A stretch of DNA of 64,000 bases from an uncultured Eubacteriales bacterium. Its GTDB lineage: Bacteria; Bacillota; Clostridia; Christensenellales; Aristaeellaceae. The DNA lies in the NCBI GenBank assembly GCA_902781095.1, contig CACZHW010000004.1, forward strand, positions 62,001 through 126,000, given 5' to 3'. The notes beneath the pieces are model-generated. The model saw only the letters and a list, made by a program, of their open reading frames with translations. It did not search any database and was not told the DNA's origin. The position numbers and the translations under genes were made by a program. Positions 34,109 through 42,378 of the stretch are shown piece by piece (within the stretch, counting starts at the first letter, position 1; every line of letters begins with the position of its first letter).

Positions 34109-36208
34109 TTACACGTTAAACAGCAGCTCGTCGTAACCCGGGACGGGCCAGACGCCGGCATCGCAGATGCCCTCCAGCAGGTCCATGGGGGCGCGCAGCA
34201 CCGTCATCGCGGGCAGGATCTCGTCCCTGCAGGCCGCGGCGCGCGCCGCGCCGGAGAGCTTCGTGATTCTCGACTGCTTCTCCTGCAGCTCCGACAGCGC
34301 GCGGGTAGCCTGCCGCAGCAGGATGCACGTGCGCTCCAGCAGCTCCTTCTGCGCGGAGGCGTCCGCTCCGGCTTCGGCTACAGCGTTGGCAGCGCGGGCC
34401 ACCTCGCCCGTCCAGCGCACCACCGCCGGCAGGATCTCCTTGCCGGCCATGTCGATCATGGTCAGCGCCTCGATGTTGATCACCTTGGCGTACTGCTCCC
34501 AGGCCACGTCGGCGCGCGCCGCCAGCTCCTTGGCCGTATACACGCCGTGGCGCGCGAACAGCGCGGTCGTGTCCTGCGAAAGGTACGCCGGGATCGCGTC
34601 CACCATCGTGCGGATGTTGGGCAGCCCCCGCCGCTCCGCCTCCGCGATCCAGTCCTCCGTATAGCCGTTGCCGTTGAAGATGATCCGCTGGTGCGCCGTC
34701 AGCTCCCGCTGCAGCAGCGCCGGGACGGCTGCCGCCGGATCCTCCTGCTGCTCGAGCTCGTCGGCGAATTCACACAGGGACTCGGCCACGATGGTGCACA
34801 GCACGGTATTCGCGTCCGCGATGCACGCGGTGGAGGGCACCATGCGGAACTCGAACTTGTTGCCGGTAAAGGCAAAGGGCGAGGTGCGGTTGCGGTCCGT
34901 CGCGTCCCTGCGGATGTGCGGCAGGGTGGAAACGCCCACGCTCATCTCCGAGAAGCTGGGCACCTGCTCGTCGCTGCCGCGGATGATGTGCTCCACCACC
35001 GCCGTCAGCTGGTCGCCCAGGAAGACGGAGAGGATCGCCGGCGGCGCCTCGTCCCCGCCCAGCCGGTGGTCGTTGCCCGGCGTCGCGGCGGAGAGCCGCA
35101 GCAGCGGCGCGTATTCGTCCACTGCTTTCAGCACCGCGGTGAGGAAGAGCAAAAACTCCGTATTGGCCTGCGGGTCGCGGCCCGGGTCCAGCAGGTTGCG
35201 CCCGCCGTCCGTCTGCAGGGAGAAGTTGTCGTGTTTTCCGCTGCCGTTGACGCCGGCGAAGGGCTTTTCGTGCAGCAGGCAGACGAGGTTGTGCCGCCTG
35301 GCCACCTTCTTCATCACGTTCATGACCAGCATGTTCTGGTCGGAGGCCACGTTGGCCGTCGTGTGCACGCTGGCCAGCTCGTGCTGGGCGGGCGCCGCCT
35401 CGTTGTGTTCCGTCTTGGCGGGGATACCCAGCCGCCAGAGCTCCAGGTCGACCTCCCGCATGAAGGCCGCCACGCGCTCCTTGATCGCGCCGAAGTAGTG
35501 GTCCTCCATCTCCTGCCCCTTGGGCGGCATGGCGCCGAAGAGCGTGCGGCCCGTAAAGATCAGGTCCTTGCGGCGCTTGTACGTCGCCTCGTCCACGATG
35601 AAGTACTCCTGCTCCGCGCCCACGGAGGGGATGACCCGCCGCGTTTCGGTGTCCCCGAAGAGGCGGAGTACGCGGACGGCCTGGCGGCTGACGGCCTCCA
35701 TCGCCCGCAGCAGCGGCGTCTTCTCGTCCAGTGCCTCGCCCGTATAGGCGCAGAAAGCCGTCGGGATGCACAGCGTGCGGGTTCCTCCGTTGTCGTAGAG
35801 GAAGGCCGGGCTGGTCACATCCCAGACTGTATAGCCGCGCGCCTCAAAGGTCGCGCGGATGCCGCCCGAAGGGAAGGAAGAAGCGTCCGGCTCGCCGCGG
35901 ATAAGCTCCTTGCCCCGCAGCTCCATAATGACGCCGCCGTCCCCGTCCGGGCTGATGAAAGAATCGTGCTTTTCCGCCGTCGTTCCCGTCAGCGGCTGAA
36001 ACCAGTGGGTGTAGTGCGTGGCGCCGTTTTCCACAGCCCACTCCTTCATGGCGCAGGCGACGGCGCCCGCCAGTTCGGCATCCAGTTCCACCCCGGTCTC
36101 TATGCAGCCGTGCAGCCGCCGGTACAGCTCCTTGGGCAGCCTGCGTCGCATTTCCCTGTCTCCGAAGACCGCGTTTCCGAACAGCGCGGGGATTTGCGTT
36201 TTGTCCAT
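34109..36208 (-). CDS. glnN: Glutamine synthetase type III (GlnN)
   Basis: Large GSIII enzyme of 699 residues that makes glutamine from glutamate, ammonia and ATP. Conserved stretches are ATHYTHWFQPLTGTTAEKHDSF, the metal-binding VGAEQEYFIV, EHNEAAPAQHELA, LLHEKPFAGVNGSGKHDNFSL and NRTSPFAFTGNKFEFRMVPS. The start at 36208 is preceded by GGGAGGAAGACGC. GSIII is common in Bacteroides and anaerobic Firmicutes of the gut. It has its own promoter. Confidence 0.95.
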   Translation of the reverse strand: MDKTQIPALFGNAVFGDREMRRRLPKELYRRLHGCIETGVELDAELAGAVACAMKEWAVENGATHYTHWFQPLTGTTAEKHDSFISPDGDGGVIMELRGKELIRGEPDASSFPSGGIRATFEARGYTVWDVTSPAFLYDNGGTRTLCIPTAFCAYTGEALDEKTPLLRAMEAVSRQAVRVLRLFGDTETRRVIPSVGAEQEYFIVDEATYKRRKDLIFTGRTLFGAMPPKGQEMEDHYFGAIKERVAAFMREVDLELWRLGIPAKTEHNEAAPAQHELASVHTTANVASDQNMLVMNVMKKVARRHNLVCLLHEKPFAGVNGSGKHDNFSLQTDGGRNLLDPGRDPQANTEFLLFLTAVLKAVDEYAPLLRLSAATPGNDHRLGGDEAPPAILSVFLGDQLTAVVEHIIRGSDEQVPSFSEMSVGVSTLPHIRRDATDRNRTSPFAFTGNKFEFRMVPSTACIADANTVLCTIVAESLCEFADELEQQEDPAAAVPALLQRELTAHQRIIFNGNGYTEDWIAEAERRGLPNIRTMVDAIPAYLSQDTTALFARHGVYTAKELAARADVAWEQYAKVINIEALTMIDMAGKEILPAVVRWTGEVARAANAVAEAGADASAQKELLERTCILLRQATRALSELQEKQSRITKLSGAARAAACRDEILPAMTVLRAPMDLLEGICDAGVWPVPGYDELLFNV

Positions 36209-36245
36209 GCGTCTTCCTCCCGTCTCTTGCGGCAAGATACGGGGA

Positions 36246-36275
36246 ATTATACCATTTTCATGCGCATGGAGACAA
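36246..36275 (-). promoter_or_regulatory. Promoter of glnN
   Basis: On the minus strand TTGTCT (36270-36275), 18-base spacer and an extended -10 TGG-TATAAT (36246-36251), 38 bases upstream of the start codon. Confidence 0.72.
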
Positions 36276-36288
36276 GTGCAAGATGGCG

Positions 36289-36981
36289 TTATCTCGCCTC
36301 AAACTGCACGGTGACGCTGGCGGCGACGTTCACGCTGCCGCTGCGGATGCCCGTGCCCTGCGCGCGCTTGCTTTCCATCGCCGCGTCCGTGGAGGCGCCC
36401 TCGTATACCGTATCGTACACGGCGTTCTCCGTCACCTTCTCGGTCTTCCCCAGCGTAAGGCCGGAGGCGGCCGCCAGAACGCCGGCTTTCTCCCGCGCCG
36501 CTTCCACGGCCCGCTTCAGCGCCTCCAGGTACAGTTCGTGCCGGCCTGTGCAGTCGAAGGCGATGCTGTTGAACTCCGTCATGCCGCCGTCCGACATCGC
36601 GCTGACGACCTCGTCCAGCATGGAGACGTCCCGGCAGGTCACGACCAGCGAGTGGTTCGCCTGATAGCCGGTGATCTCCGGCTCGCCCTGCGGGTCGCTG
36701 TAATCGTAGACCGGGTAGTAGCCGTAATAGTCGGTCACGATGTCCTCTTTGGCGATCCCGAGCGCCTCCAGCCGCGCCGTCACCTGTTCAATCACGGCCG
36801 TGACCTTCTGCTGCGCCTGTGCCACGCTGCCGGCGCGCACATTGGCGCCGCAGGATACGCGCGCCAGATCCGGGTCGGCGGTGAGCACAGCGCTGCCCTG
36901 CGCCGTGATTTCCGTATCCGCAAGGCCACACGCTGAAAGGGCGATCAGAAGCACGAAGAGCATTGCAAACAGCTTTTTCAT
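36289..36981 (-). CDS. SIMPL-domain (DUF541) lipoprotein
   Basis: The 230-residue protein starts with a lipoprotein signal peptide (MKKLFAMLFVLLIALSAC; lipobox LSAC), then a SIMPL domain: ITAQGSAVLTADPDLARVSCGANVRAGSVAQAQQ and VEAAREKAGVLAAASGLTLGKTEKV. Family members are exported; BP26 of Brucella forms channel-like oligomers, but no general function is established. The start at 36981 is chosen for the signal peptide and the GGGAGG site. A TATAAT box at 37097-37102 lacks a clear -35. Confidence 0.9.
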   Translation of the reverse strand: MKKLFAMLFVLLIALSACGLADTEITAQGSAVLTADPDLARVSCGANVRAGSVAQAQQKVTAVIEQVTARLEALGIAKEDIVTDYYGYYPVYDYSDPQGEPEITGYQANHSLVVTCRDVSMLDEVVSAMSDGGMTEFNSIAFDCTGRHELYLEALKRAVEAAREKAGVLAAASGLTLGKTEKVTENAVYDTVYEGASTDAAMESKRAQGTGIRSGSVNVAASVTVQFEAR

Positions 36982-37139
36982 TTTTTCCTCCCTGATCCCG
37001 CTTTGGATTGCGCGCCCTCCGGCACGGAGGCCGCCTTGTGCGGGATCTTCAACCATGGGACGCGGAGCCCCGGCCGTTTTATCCCGTATGACGCAAATTA
37101 TATGAAACTGCCGCGCAGCAGCCGCCCAGAGATCCTGTT

Positions 37140-38729
37140 TTACCTTCGGTGACCCATCCTGCCCGCAAAGCCGGCGCTCTGTCCCGCGCTCGTCGTCCGG
37201 CCGGTCAGCTGGATCTCCGTCTCCTCCTCCCCCACCTGCAGGATGACCGTCTGTCCCTCCTCCAGCTCCGGCGAGGAGAAGACGACGGAGTCCCCGCTGT
37301 CCTTCGCCGTATGCTCAAAGAGCACCGTACCGTCCGAAAGAGAAACGCGGATCACGTCCCCCGCCTCGAAGGCGAGCCCCGCGTACCGGAAGGAAACCTG
37401 CGCCGAGTCTTCCCCGAAGCACTCGTCCATGCCGGAGGCGCCGACGGCCAGCACGGTTCCGCCCGAGGCGATCAGGCTTCCGCCGTTTTCGCTGCCGGAA
37501 TCCAGCGCGCCGTTCATGGATTCGGACGGCCCGTCCACGACGACGGTTCCGCCCTCAATGACGAGGTCCCCGTTGGAATCCAGGCCGTCTCCGCCTGCGT
37601 GCACGCGCACGGTCCCGCCCGAAATGCGCAGGAGCGCCGGGGCTGCCGACGTGCTGTCCGTCTCCTTCGCGCCTTCGCCCGGCGCAAAGTCCCCCGGCTG
37701 CCCGCCCTTTTCCGGGCCTGCACCCTGCGGGAAGTCCATACCCCCGGGCGGCTCCATCCCTTCCGCAGGTTCCATGCCCTCCGGCGGCTCCATCCCTTCA
37801 GGCGGCTTTGCGCCTTCCGGCATCCCAGCCCGCTCTCCGCCGGCAAAATCCGGTTCCGCGGAGCTCCCCGCGGCGGCGGCGTTCATGCCGTCGTCCTCCG
37901 CGGTGACGTCGATGTCCCCACCCAGGATGACGATCTCCTCCGCCTCCAGGCCCTCGTAGCTTTCCGTCACGGTGAGGCTGCCGCCCGAGACCGTCAGCTT
38001 CGTTTCCGCATGCACGCCGTCGTCCCCCGCGCAGATGACGAGACTGCCGCCCGCAATTTCGATCCACCCCGTATCCGGCTTGCTCTCGTCTCCGTCGGCA
38101 TGGAGGCCGTCTTCCCCGGCCGTGACGGAAATCCCGCCGCCCGTAATGCGGATGAAGTCGTTGGCGCGCAGACCTGCCTTCGCGGCTTCGATTGCCAGCG
38201 TCCCGCCGCTGACGGTCAGGCTGTCGGCCGCCTGCACGCCGTGTTTGCCCGCGCTCACCAGCGTCAGGCTGCCCGCGCCGTCCAGCAGCAAATCCGCCTT
38301 GGTAACCAGGGCGGAGGCTGCGTCGTCCCCCTGCGCCGTGCTTTTAAGGCGGTTTTCGGAGCCTTCGGCCGTCAAAACCGTCACCCGGCTGCAGGAGGCG
38401 ATCTCCAGCGCGCTGCCCGTGCTGCTCGTCACGTCCAGCCCGTCCAGCACGAGCGTCACGTAGCCCTTCTTCCCGGCCTCCACGACAATGCGGCCTTCCT
38501 GCCACGTGCCCGTCAGGCGGTAGGTTCCGCTCCCGCCCAGGGTCAGTACCCCGTCTTCCAGCGTCACGCCGTCGCCCGTCCACTCTGCCGTATCGCCCGT
38601 AAGCGTGATCTCCGCCGTCCATACGGTCTCGGCATCCGCGGTGCCTGAGCCACCGTACGCGTCGCCGAAAAGCACCAGCACACACAGCATTACAAAAGCC
38701 AAAGCGGCTGCAATCGTTTCATTTTTCAT
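37140..38729 (-). CDS. Secreted Cthe_2159-like carbohydrate-binding beta-helix protein
   Basis: The 529-residue protein has one N-terminal hydrophobic signal or anchor (residues 7-26). Its repeats, such as VTLVLDGLDVTSSTGSALEI, LLLDGAGSLTLVSAGKHGVQ, TAGEDGLHADGD and CAGDDGVHAETKLTVSGGSL, match the Cthe_2159 family of beta-helix proteins that bind cellulose and acidic polysaccharides through calcium. A Met/Pro/Glu-rich linker (PEGMEPPEGMEPAEGMEPPGG) interrupts the helix at about residues 300-350. I chose the ATG at 38729 because AGGAGG lies 8 bases upstream. It may bind dietary or host glycans on the cell surface. Confidence 0.82.
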   Translation of the reverse strand: MKNETIAAALAFVMLCVLVLFGDAYGGSGTADAETVWTAEITLTGDTAEWTGDGVTLEDGVLTLGGSGTYRLTGTWQEGRIVVEAGKKGYVTLVLDGLDVTSSTGSALEIASCSRVTVLTAEGSENRLKSTAQGDDAASALVTKADLLLDGAGSLTLVSAGKHGVQAADSLTVSGGTLAIEAAKAGLRANDFIRITGGGISVTAGEDGLHADGDESKPDTGWIEIAGGSLVICAGDDGVHAETKLTVSGGSLTVTESYEGLEAEEIVILGGDIDVTAEDDGMNAAAAGSSAEPDFAGGERAGMPEGAKPPEGMEPPEGMEPAEGMEPPGGMDFPQGAGPEKGGQPGDFAPGEGAKETDSTSAAPALLRISGGTVRVHAGGDGLDSNGDLVIEGGTVVVDGPSESMNGALDSGSENGGSLIASGGTVLAVGASGMDECFGEDSAQVSFRYAGLAFEAGDVIRVSLSDGTVLFEHTAKDSGDSVVFSSPELEEGQTVILQVGEEETEIQLTGRTTSAGQSAGFAGRMGHRR

Positions 38730-38755
38730 CAGGCTCACCTCCTGTCGGTTCGCCC

Positions 38756-38777
38756 ATTATGCCATGCGATTGTGGCA
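38756..38777 (-). promoter_or_regulatory. Extended -10 promoter with shared TGCCACAAT element (copy B)
   Basis: On the minus strand TGCCACAAT (38769-38777), four bases, TGG, then CATAAT (38756-38761), 26 bases from the ATG. The layout matches copy A at 31228-31249 exactly. Confidence 0.6.
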
Positions 38778-38810
38778 TCCGCATGAACGCACCCGGAAGA
38801 GATCTTGACG

Positions 38811-38835
38811 AAAAAACCTCCCCGGAAAGGGGAGG
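38811..38835 (-). terminator. Terminator of the pilus/cyclic-di-GMP operon
   Basis: Arms CCTCCCC and GGGGAGG with a 5-base loop and TTTTTT on the minus strand, 21 bases after the HPt stop. A near-identical hairpin follows the second HPt copy at 48412-48439. Confidence 0.9.
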
Positions 38836-38856
38836 AAAACCGCCTTTTATCGCCGT

Positions 38857-39201
38857 TCAGCCTTTGCACAGGGCCACGAACGCGTCCCGCTGGCGCCGCG
38901 CCTCGGAAAGAAGCGCCGCGCAGTCCGCCTTCTGCCGCCCGCGCAGCAGCTCCGTCATCTCGGAAACGGGCGCAAGCCACGGGGTCAGCGCCAGGTTGGC
39001 CAGCACGCCCTTGAGCGCGTGCGCCGCCTCGAAGGCGGCGGAGTAATCCTCCGCCCCCAGCGCTTCCTCCAGGCGGGCAAAATTCCCGTCTTGCGCGGCC
39101 ATGCCGGCCAGGCGGAGATAGAAGGCCTCGTTTCCGCAGCAGCGCGTCAGCCCCTCGTCCACATTCGCGCCCCAGGCGCGCAGCGCATCGATCGTCAGCA
39201 T
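38857..39201 (-). CDS. HPt-domain phosphotransfer protein, copy 1
   Basis: A stand-alone histidine phosphotransfer protein of 114 residues. The active-site motif AAHALKGVLANLAL holds the phosphorylatable His61. Such proteins shuttle phosphate between a hybrid histidine kinase and a receiver domain. Its start overlaps the stop of the REC-GGDEF-EAL gene by seven bases, so it is co-translated with a receiver protein that is its likely partner. No histidine kinase is encoded in the window. A near-identical copy (about a dozen differences) lies at 48458. Confidence 0.92.
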   Translation of the reverse strand: MLTIDALRAWGANVDEGLTRCCGNEAFYLRLAGMAAQDGNFARLEEALGAEDYSAAFEAAHALKGVLANLALTPWLAPVSEMTELLRGRQKADCAALLSEARRQRDAFVALCKG

Positions 39202-40898
39202 TCCTCTTTTCCTCCTTTGATGAAGCGTTCAAACTCCTCCGGCGGCAACGGCCGGGAAAAATAGTAGCCCTGGATGATGTCGCACCCCGCGCTCTTCAGC
39301 ATGTCGACCTGCTCCTGCTCTTCCACGCCCTCCACGATGGTGGGCACGCCCAGGCAGCCGGCCAGGTTCATCAGCACGCGGATGATCTCCCGGTTCTTAC
39401 CGCTCTTTTCGATGTTCTGTACGAACTTCATATCGAGCTTGAGGGCATCCACCGGCATCATAAAAAGCATATTGAGCGACGAGTAGCCGGAGCCGAAGTC
39501 GTCCATCTCCACCTTGAAGCCGGCCTCCCGCAGGGCCGAAACCATCGCCAAAAGCTGGGCGGTGTCCTCCGTATAAGCCGATTCCGTGATCTCCAGCCAG
39601 TATTCGCCCGGGGAGAGCGCGTATTTCTCCATGAGCCCCGCAAACCACTGGCCGAGGTTCGGGTCGTACAGGTCGATCCGGGAGACGTTGACGGAAACCG
39701 GGATGCTGACGCCGAAGCGGTCCTTCCACTCCCGCATCTGCGCGGCCGCGCGCTCCCAGATGTGGCGTTCCAGCTGGCTGATGAGGCCGTTTTGCTCGAA
39801 GAGCGGGATAAAGACGCCCGGGCTGATGAAACCCAGCTCCGGATGCCGCCAGCGCACCAGCGCCTCCGCGCTGCACAGCACGGGCTCCTCGCCCCGGATG
39901 TTGAACTTCGGCTGATAGTACACGCAGAACTGTCCGGACGCGATAGCCTCCCCCATGTCGTTCATCAGCCGCTCCGCGTACACCTCGCGCGCATGCAGCT
40001 CGTCGCTGTAGACGTTCACGCACTGCTTGTAGTCGTCGCGGATCGCGTCGCAGGCCGCCTTGGCCCGGTCGAACCGGTGTTCCATCTCCATCTCTTTGTC
40101 CGCCGCCGGGTATACGCCGAAGCGGACGCGGATGCGAACCGCGTCGCTGAGTTCGTCCAGCACCTGCCCCAGGCGCCGGCGCAGCGGCTCGTAACTCTCC
40201 TGATGCCGGCAGTAGAGGTAGAAGAGGTCCGACCCGCACCGGGCCGCAAGCCCGTCGTGTTCCCCGGCAAAGCCGGCGAGAACCCCGCCGATCGCGCGCA
40301 GCACGCGGTCGCCGTAGGCGCGCCCGTTCATCTCGTTGAGCAGGCGGAAGCGGTCGATGTCCAGCGCCACGGCGTCCATTTCACAATCGGAAAGCTGCCT
40401 GTCCCGCTGCCCCGCGTACTCGTAGAAGAACGCGCGGTTATACAGCCCCGTCAGCGGGTCGTTTTCGGCCGCCTCGATCAACTGCCTGTCCTCGAAGAGC
40501 TCCACGACGCGGTTGACGCGTGCCAGAACGGCCTCCGGCGCGTTGTACGGCTTTTTGATGAAGTCCACCGCGCCGAGCTTTAAGCACTCCACTTCAGCGC
40601 GCGCCTCGGAGGTCAGCACGATGACCGGGATATCCCGCGCCGCTTCCAGCGTCCGCATTTCGTGCAGCACGTCAAAGCCGCTCATCACCGGCATCAGCAG
40701 ATCCAGCAGCAGTACGGAGATATCCGCCCCCCGCTCCCGCAGGAGTCGCATCGCCTCCCTGCCGTCCCCGGCGGGCAGGATGTCGTAATCGTCCTGCAGG
40801 ATGAAGCCCAGCATCTCCCGGTTGACGGCCTCGTCGTCCACCACAAGCGCAAGGCGTTTGTTCAGCCTCGCGTAACGCTTACCGTACAGCGTCACCAC
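39195..40898 (-). CDS. Response regulator with degenerate GGDEF and EAL phosphodiesterase domains
   Basis: The 567-residue protein has a receiver domain at 15-130 (Asp21/22, phosphoacceptor Asp66 in LLLDLLMP, Lys115 in FIKKPY). A GGDEF domain at 140-295 has its signature degraded to GSDLF (222-226). An EAL domain at 310-560 keeps EAL (345-347), ITES, DDFGSGYSSL, the catalytic Lys in LKLDMK, VEGVEE and QGYYFSRPLP. It should therefore break down cyclic-di-GMP under phosphorylation control. The start is GTG with AAAGGCGG upstream, 31 bases after the cyclase stop. Confidence 0.93.
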   Translation of the reverse strand: MVTLYGKRYARLNKRLALVVDDEAVNREMLGFILQDDYDILPAGDGREAMRLLRERGADISVLLLDLLMPVMSGFDVLHEMRTLEAARDIPVIVLTSEARAEVECLKLGAVDFIKKPYNAPEAVLARVNRVVELFEDRQLIEAAENDPLTGLYNRAFFYEYAGQRDRQLSDCEMDAVALDIDRFRLLNEMNGRAYGDRVLRAIGGVLAGFAGEHDGLAARCGSDLFYLYCRHQESYEPLRRRLGQVLDELSDAVRIRVRFGVYPAADKEMEMEHRFDRAKAACDAIRDDYKQCVNVYSDELHAREVYAERLMNDMGEAIASGQFCVYYQPKFNIRGEEPVLCSAEALVRWRHPELGFISPGVFIPLFEQNGLISQLERHIWERAAAQMREWKDRFGVSIPVSVNVSRIDLYDPNLGQWFAGLMEKYALSPGEYWLEITESAYTEDTAQLLAMVSALREAGFKVEMDDFGSGYSSLNMLFMMPVDALKLDMKFVQNIEKSGKNREIIRVLMNLAGCLGVPTIVEGVEEQEQVDMLKSAGCDIIQGYYFSRPLPPEEFERFIKGGKEEC

Positions 40899-40929
40899 CG
40901 CCTTTCATGCACCGGGCACTTCTCTTTCC

Positions 40930-42318
40930 TCATGCTTTTTCCGGCTTTCCGGATCCGTAAAAACCGCAACCGCCGCGCGCGCTGTTCTTGATCTCGTAGA
41001 GCGCGGCGTCCGCATCCCTGAAGATGTCCTCCGTCGCGTTCTGCCGGTCTCCGAAGGCCACGCCGACGCTCAGCGTAACGGCGGGCGATTCGCCCTGCGG
41101 CACCGAAAGCGCGCGGTTGGCGCGTTCGATCTTGTCCCGTACCAGGTTTTTCAGCTGGGAGGTGGCGTGCGCCATGACGACGCAGAACTCGTCTCCGCCC
41201 GTCCTGCAGATAAAGTCCTCCGAGCGGAAGGAACTCTTCAGCACCGCGGCGACGCGCCGCAGCGTCTCGTCCCCCGCGTGGTGTCCGTAAGTGTCGTTGA
41301 CCTGTTTGAAATGGTCCACGTCCACGATCAGCACGCCGACGTCCTTTTCCGTCATCGTCCGGCGGAAATCCTCGAAGGCCGCCCGGTTGTACAGCCCCGT
41401 CAGCGCATCGTGCGTGGCGGAATAGGAGAGCTGCTCCTGGTTGCGGCTGTTCTGCCGGAAGAAGTCGTTGAAGGTCTTCGCCAGGAAGCGGGTCTCGAAC
41501 GCCCCTTCCTCCGGGATCGTCTCGTTGCGCCGGATGTGCTTCACGCACCGCTCCAGCGGGCCGATCATGAGCCTGGAGAACAGCAGCATGACGGCGAACA
41601 TCACGCACAGCAGCAACGCGACCAGCACGCGCTGGCGCAGCAGCGTGTTGCTCAGCGTCTCCAGGCTGCTCTGCTGCTCCGCCCGCGTCTCTTCCACGAG
41701 CGCGTTGATACTCTTGTCCACGTCGCTGTAGATTTCGTTTTTGCGCTCCACATAGGCCTCGCCGAAGACCAGCTCCCGCGCACGCGCGCGCTGTTCCTCG
41801 GCAGAGAGCGCCGCGTCCTCCGGCAAAAGCGCCAGCCTGCAGACCGCCTCCGGCAGATCCTCCGGCGCCAGGCCGTACCCCGCCGCCGTCAGCCGCATGG
41901 CGTAAAACTCCACCCCGACCAGCGCGTTGCTCTTTTCAAGGGCACTGGACAGGTAATTGAGCGTTTCCGCCCCGCTCATGTACTGGCGGATCCCCTCCAA
42001 CGCCCGTTCCCGGCTGCGGGTGACCTCCATCTCTTCCATGAACGCCTGCGCGTGGGCGGGATCCCCCGTCGCGGCGAAGCTGCGCACGTCGGCCGTCAGC
42101 GTATCCGATCCTTCGCGAAAGAGCTCCGCGTTTTGCTGGCAGACGATATAGCGGTCCGTCGCCAGGCGCATCCGGTCATATCCCTGCGTCGCGTGGTAGC
42201 TGGAGAACAGCAGAAGGACAGAGACGACCAGCACGACGACCATCAGCGCTGCGTTCAAGGCGCGCATGCGGACGCCGCTCGGGGATGCGCTCTTCTTTTC
42301 CATGTCTGTCCCTGTCAT
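40930..42318 (-). CDS. Membrane-bound diguanylate cyclase
   Basis: The 462-residue protein has membrane segments at about 20-40 and 231-251 with a roughly 190-residue extracellular helical sensor between them. The cytosolic GGDEF domain (300-460) is intact: GLYNRAAF, VDVDHFKQVNDTYGH, and GGDEF at 374-378. An RSED inhibitory I-site lies five residues upstream, so product feedback is expected. It should make cyclic-di-GMP from GTP in response to an unknown external cue. The start follows GGAGG by seven bases. Confidence 0.93.
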   Translation of the reverse strand: MTGTDMEKKSASPSGVRMRALNAALMVVVLVVSVLLLFSSYHATQGYDRMRLATDRYIVCQQNAELFREGSDTLTADVRSFAATGDPAHAQAFMEEMEVTRSRERALEGIRQYMSGAETLNYLSSALEKSNALVGVEFYAMRLTAAGYGLAPEDLPEAVCRLALLPEDAALSAEEQRARARELVFGEAYVERKNEIYSDVDKSINALVEETRAEQQSSLETLSNTLLRQRVLVALLLCVMFAVMLLFSRLMIGPLERCVKHIRRNETIPEEGAFETRFLAKTFNDFFRQNSRNQEQLSYSATHDALTGLYNRAAFEDFRRTMTEKDVGVLIVDVDHFKQVNDTYGHHAGDETLRRVAAVLKSSFRSEDFICRTGGDEFCVVMAHATSQLKNLVRDKIERANRALSVPQGESPAVTLSVGVAFGDRQNATEDIFRDADAALYEIKNSARGGCGFYGSGKPEKA

Positions 42319-42378
42319 TCGGCCACCTCCAGTATCTGACGGATAATCCAGTATACCGGATAAGGGTTACATAATCGG

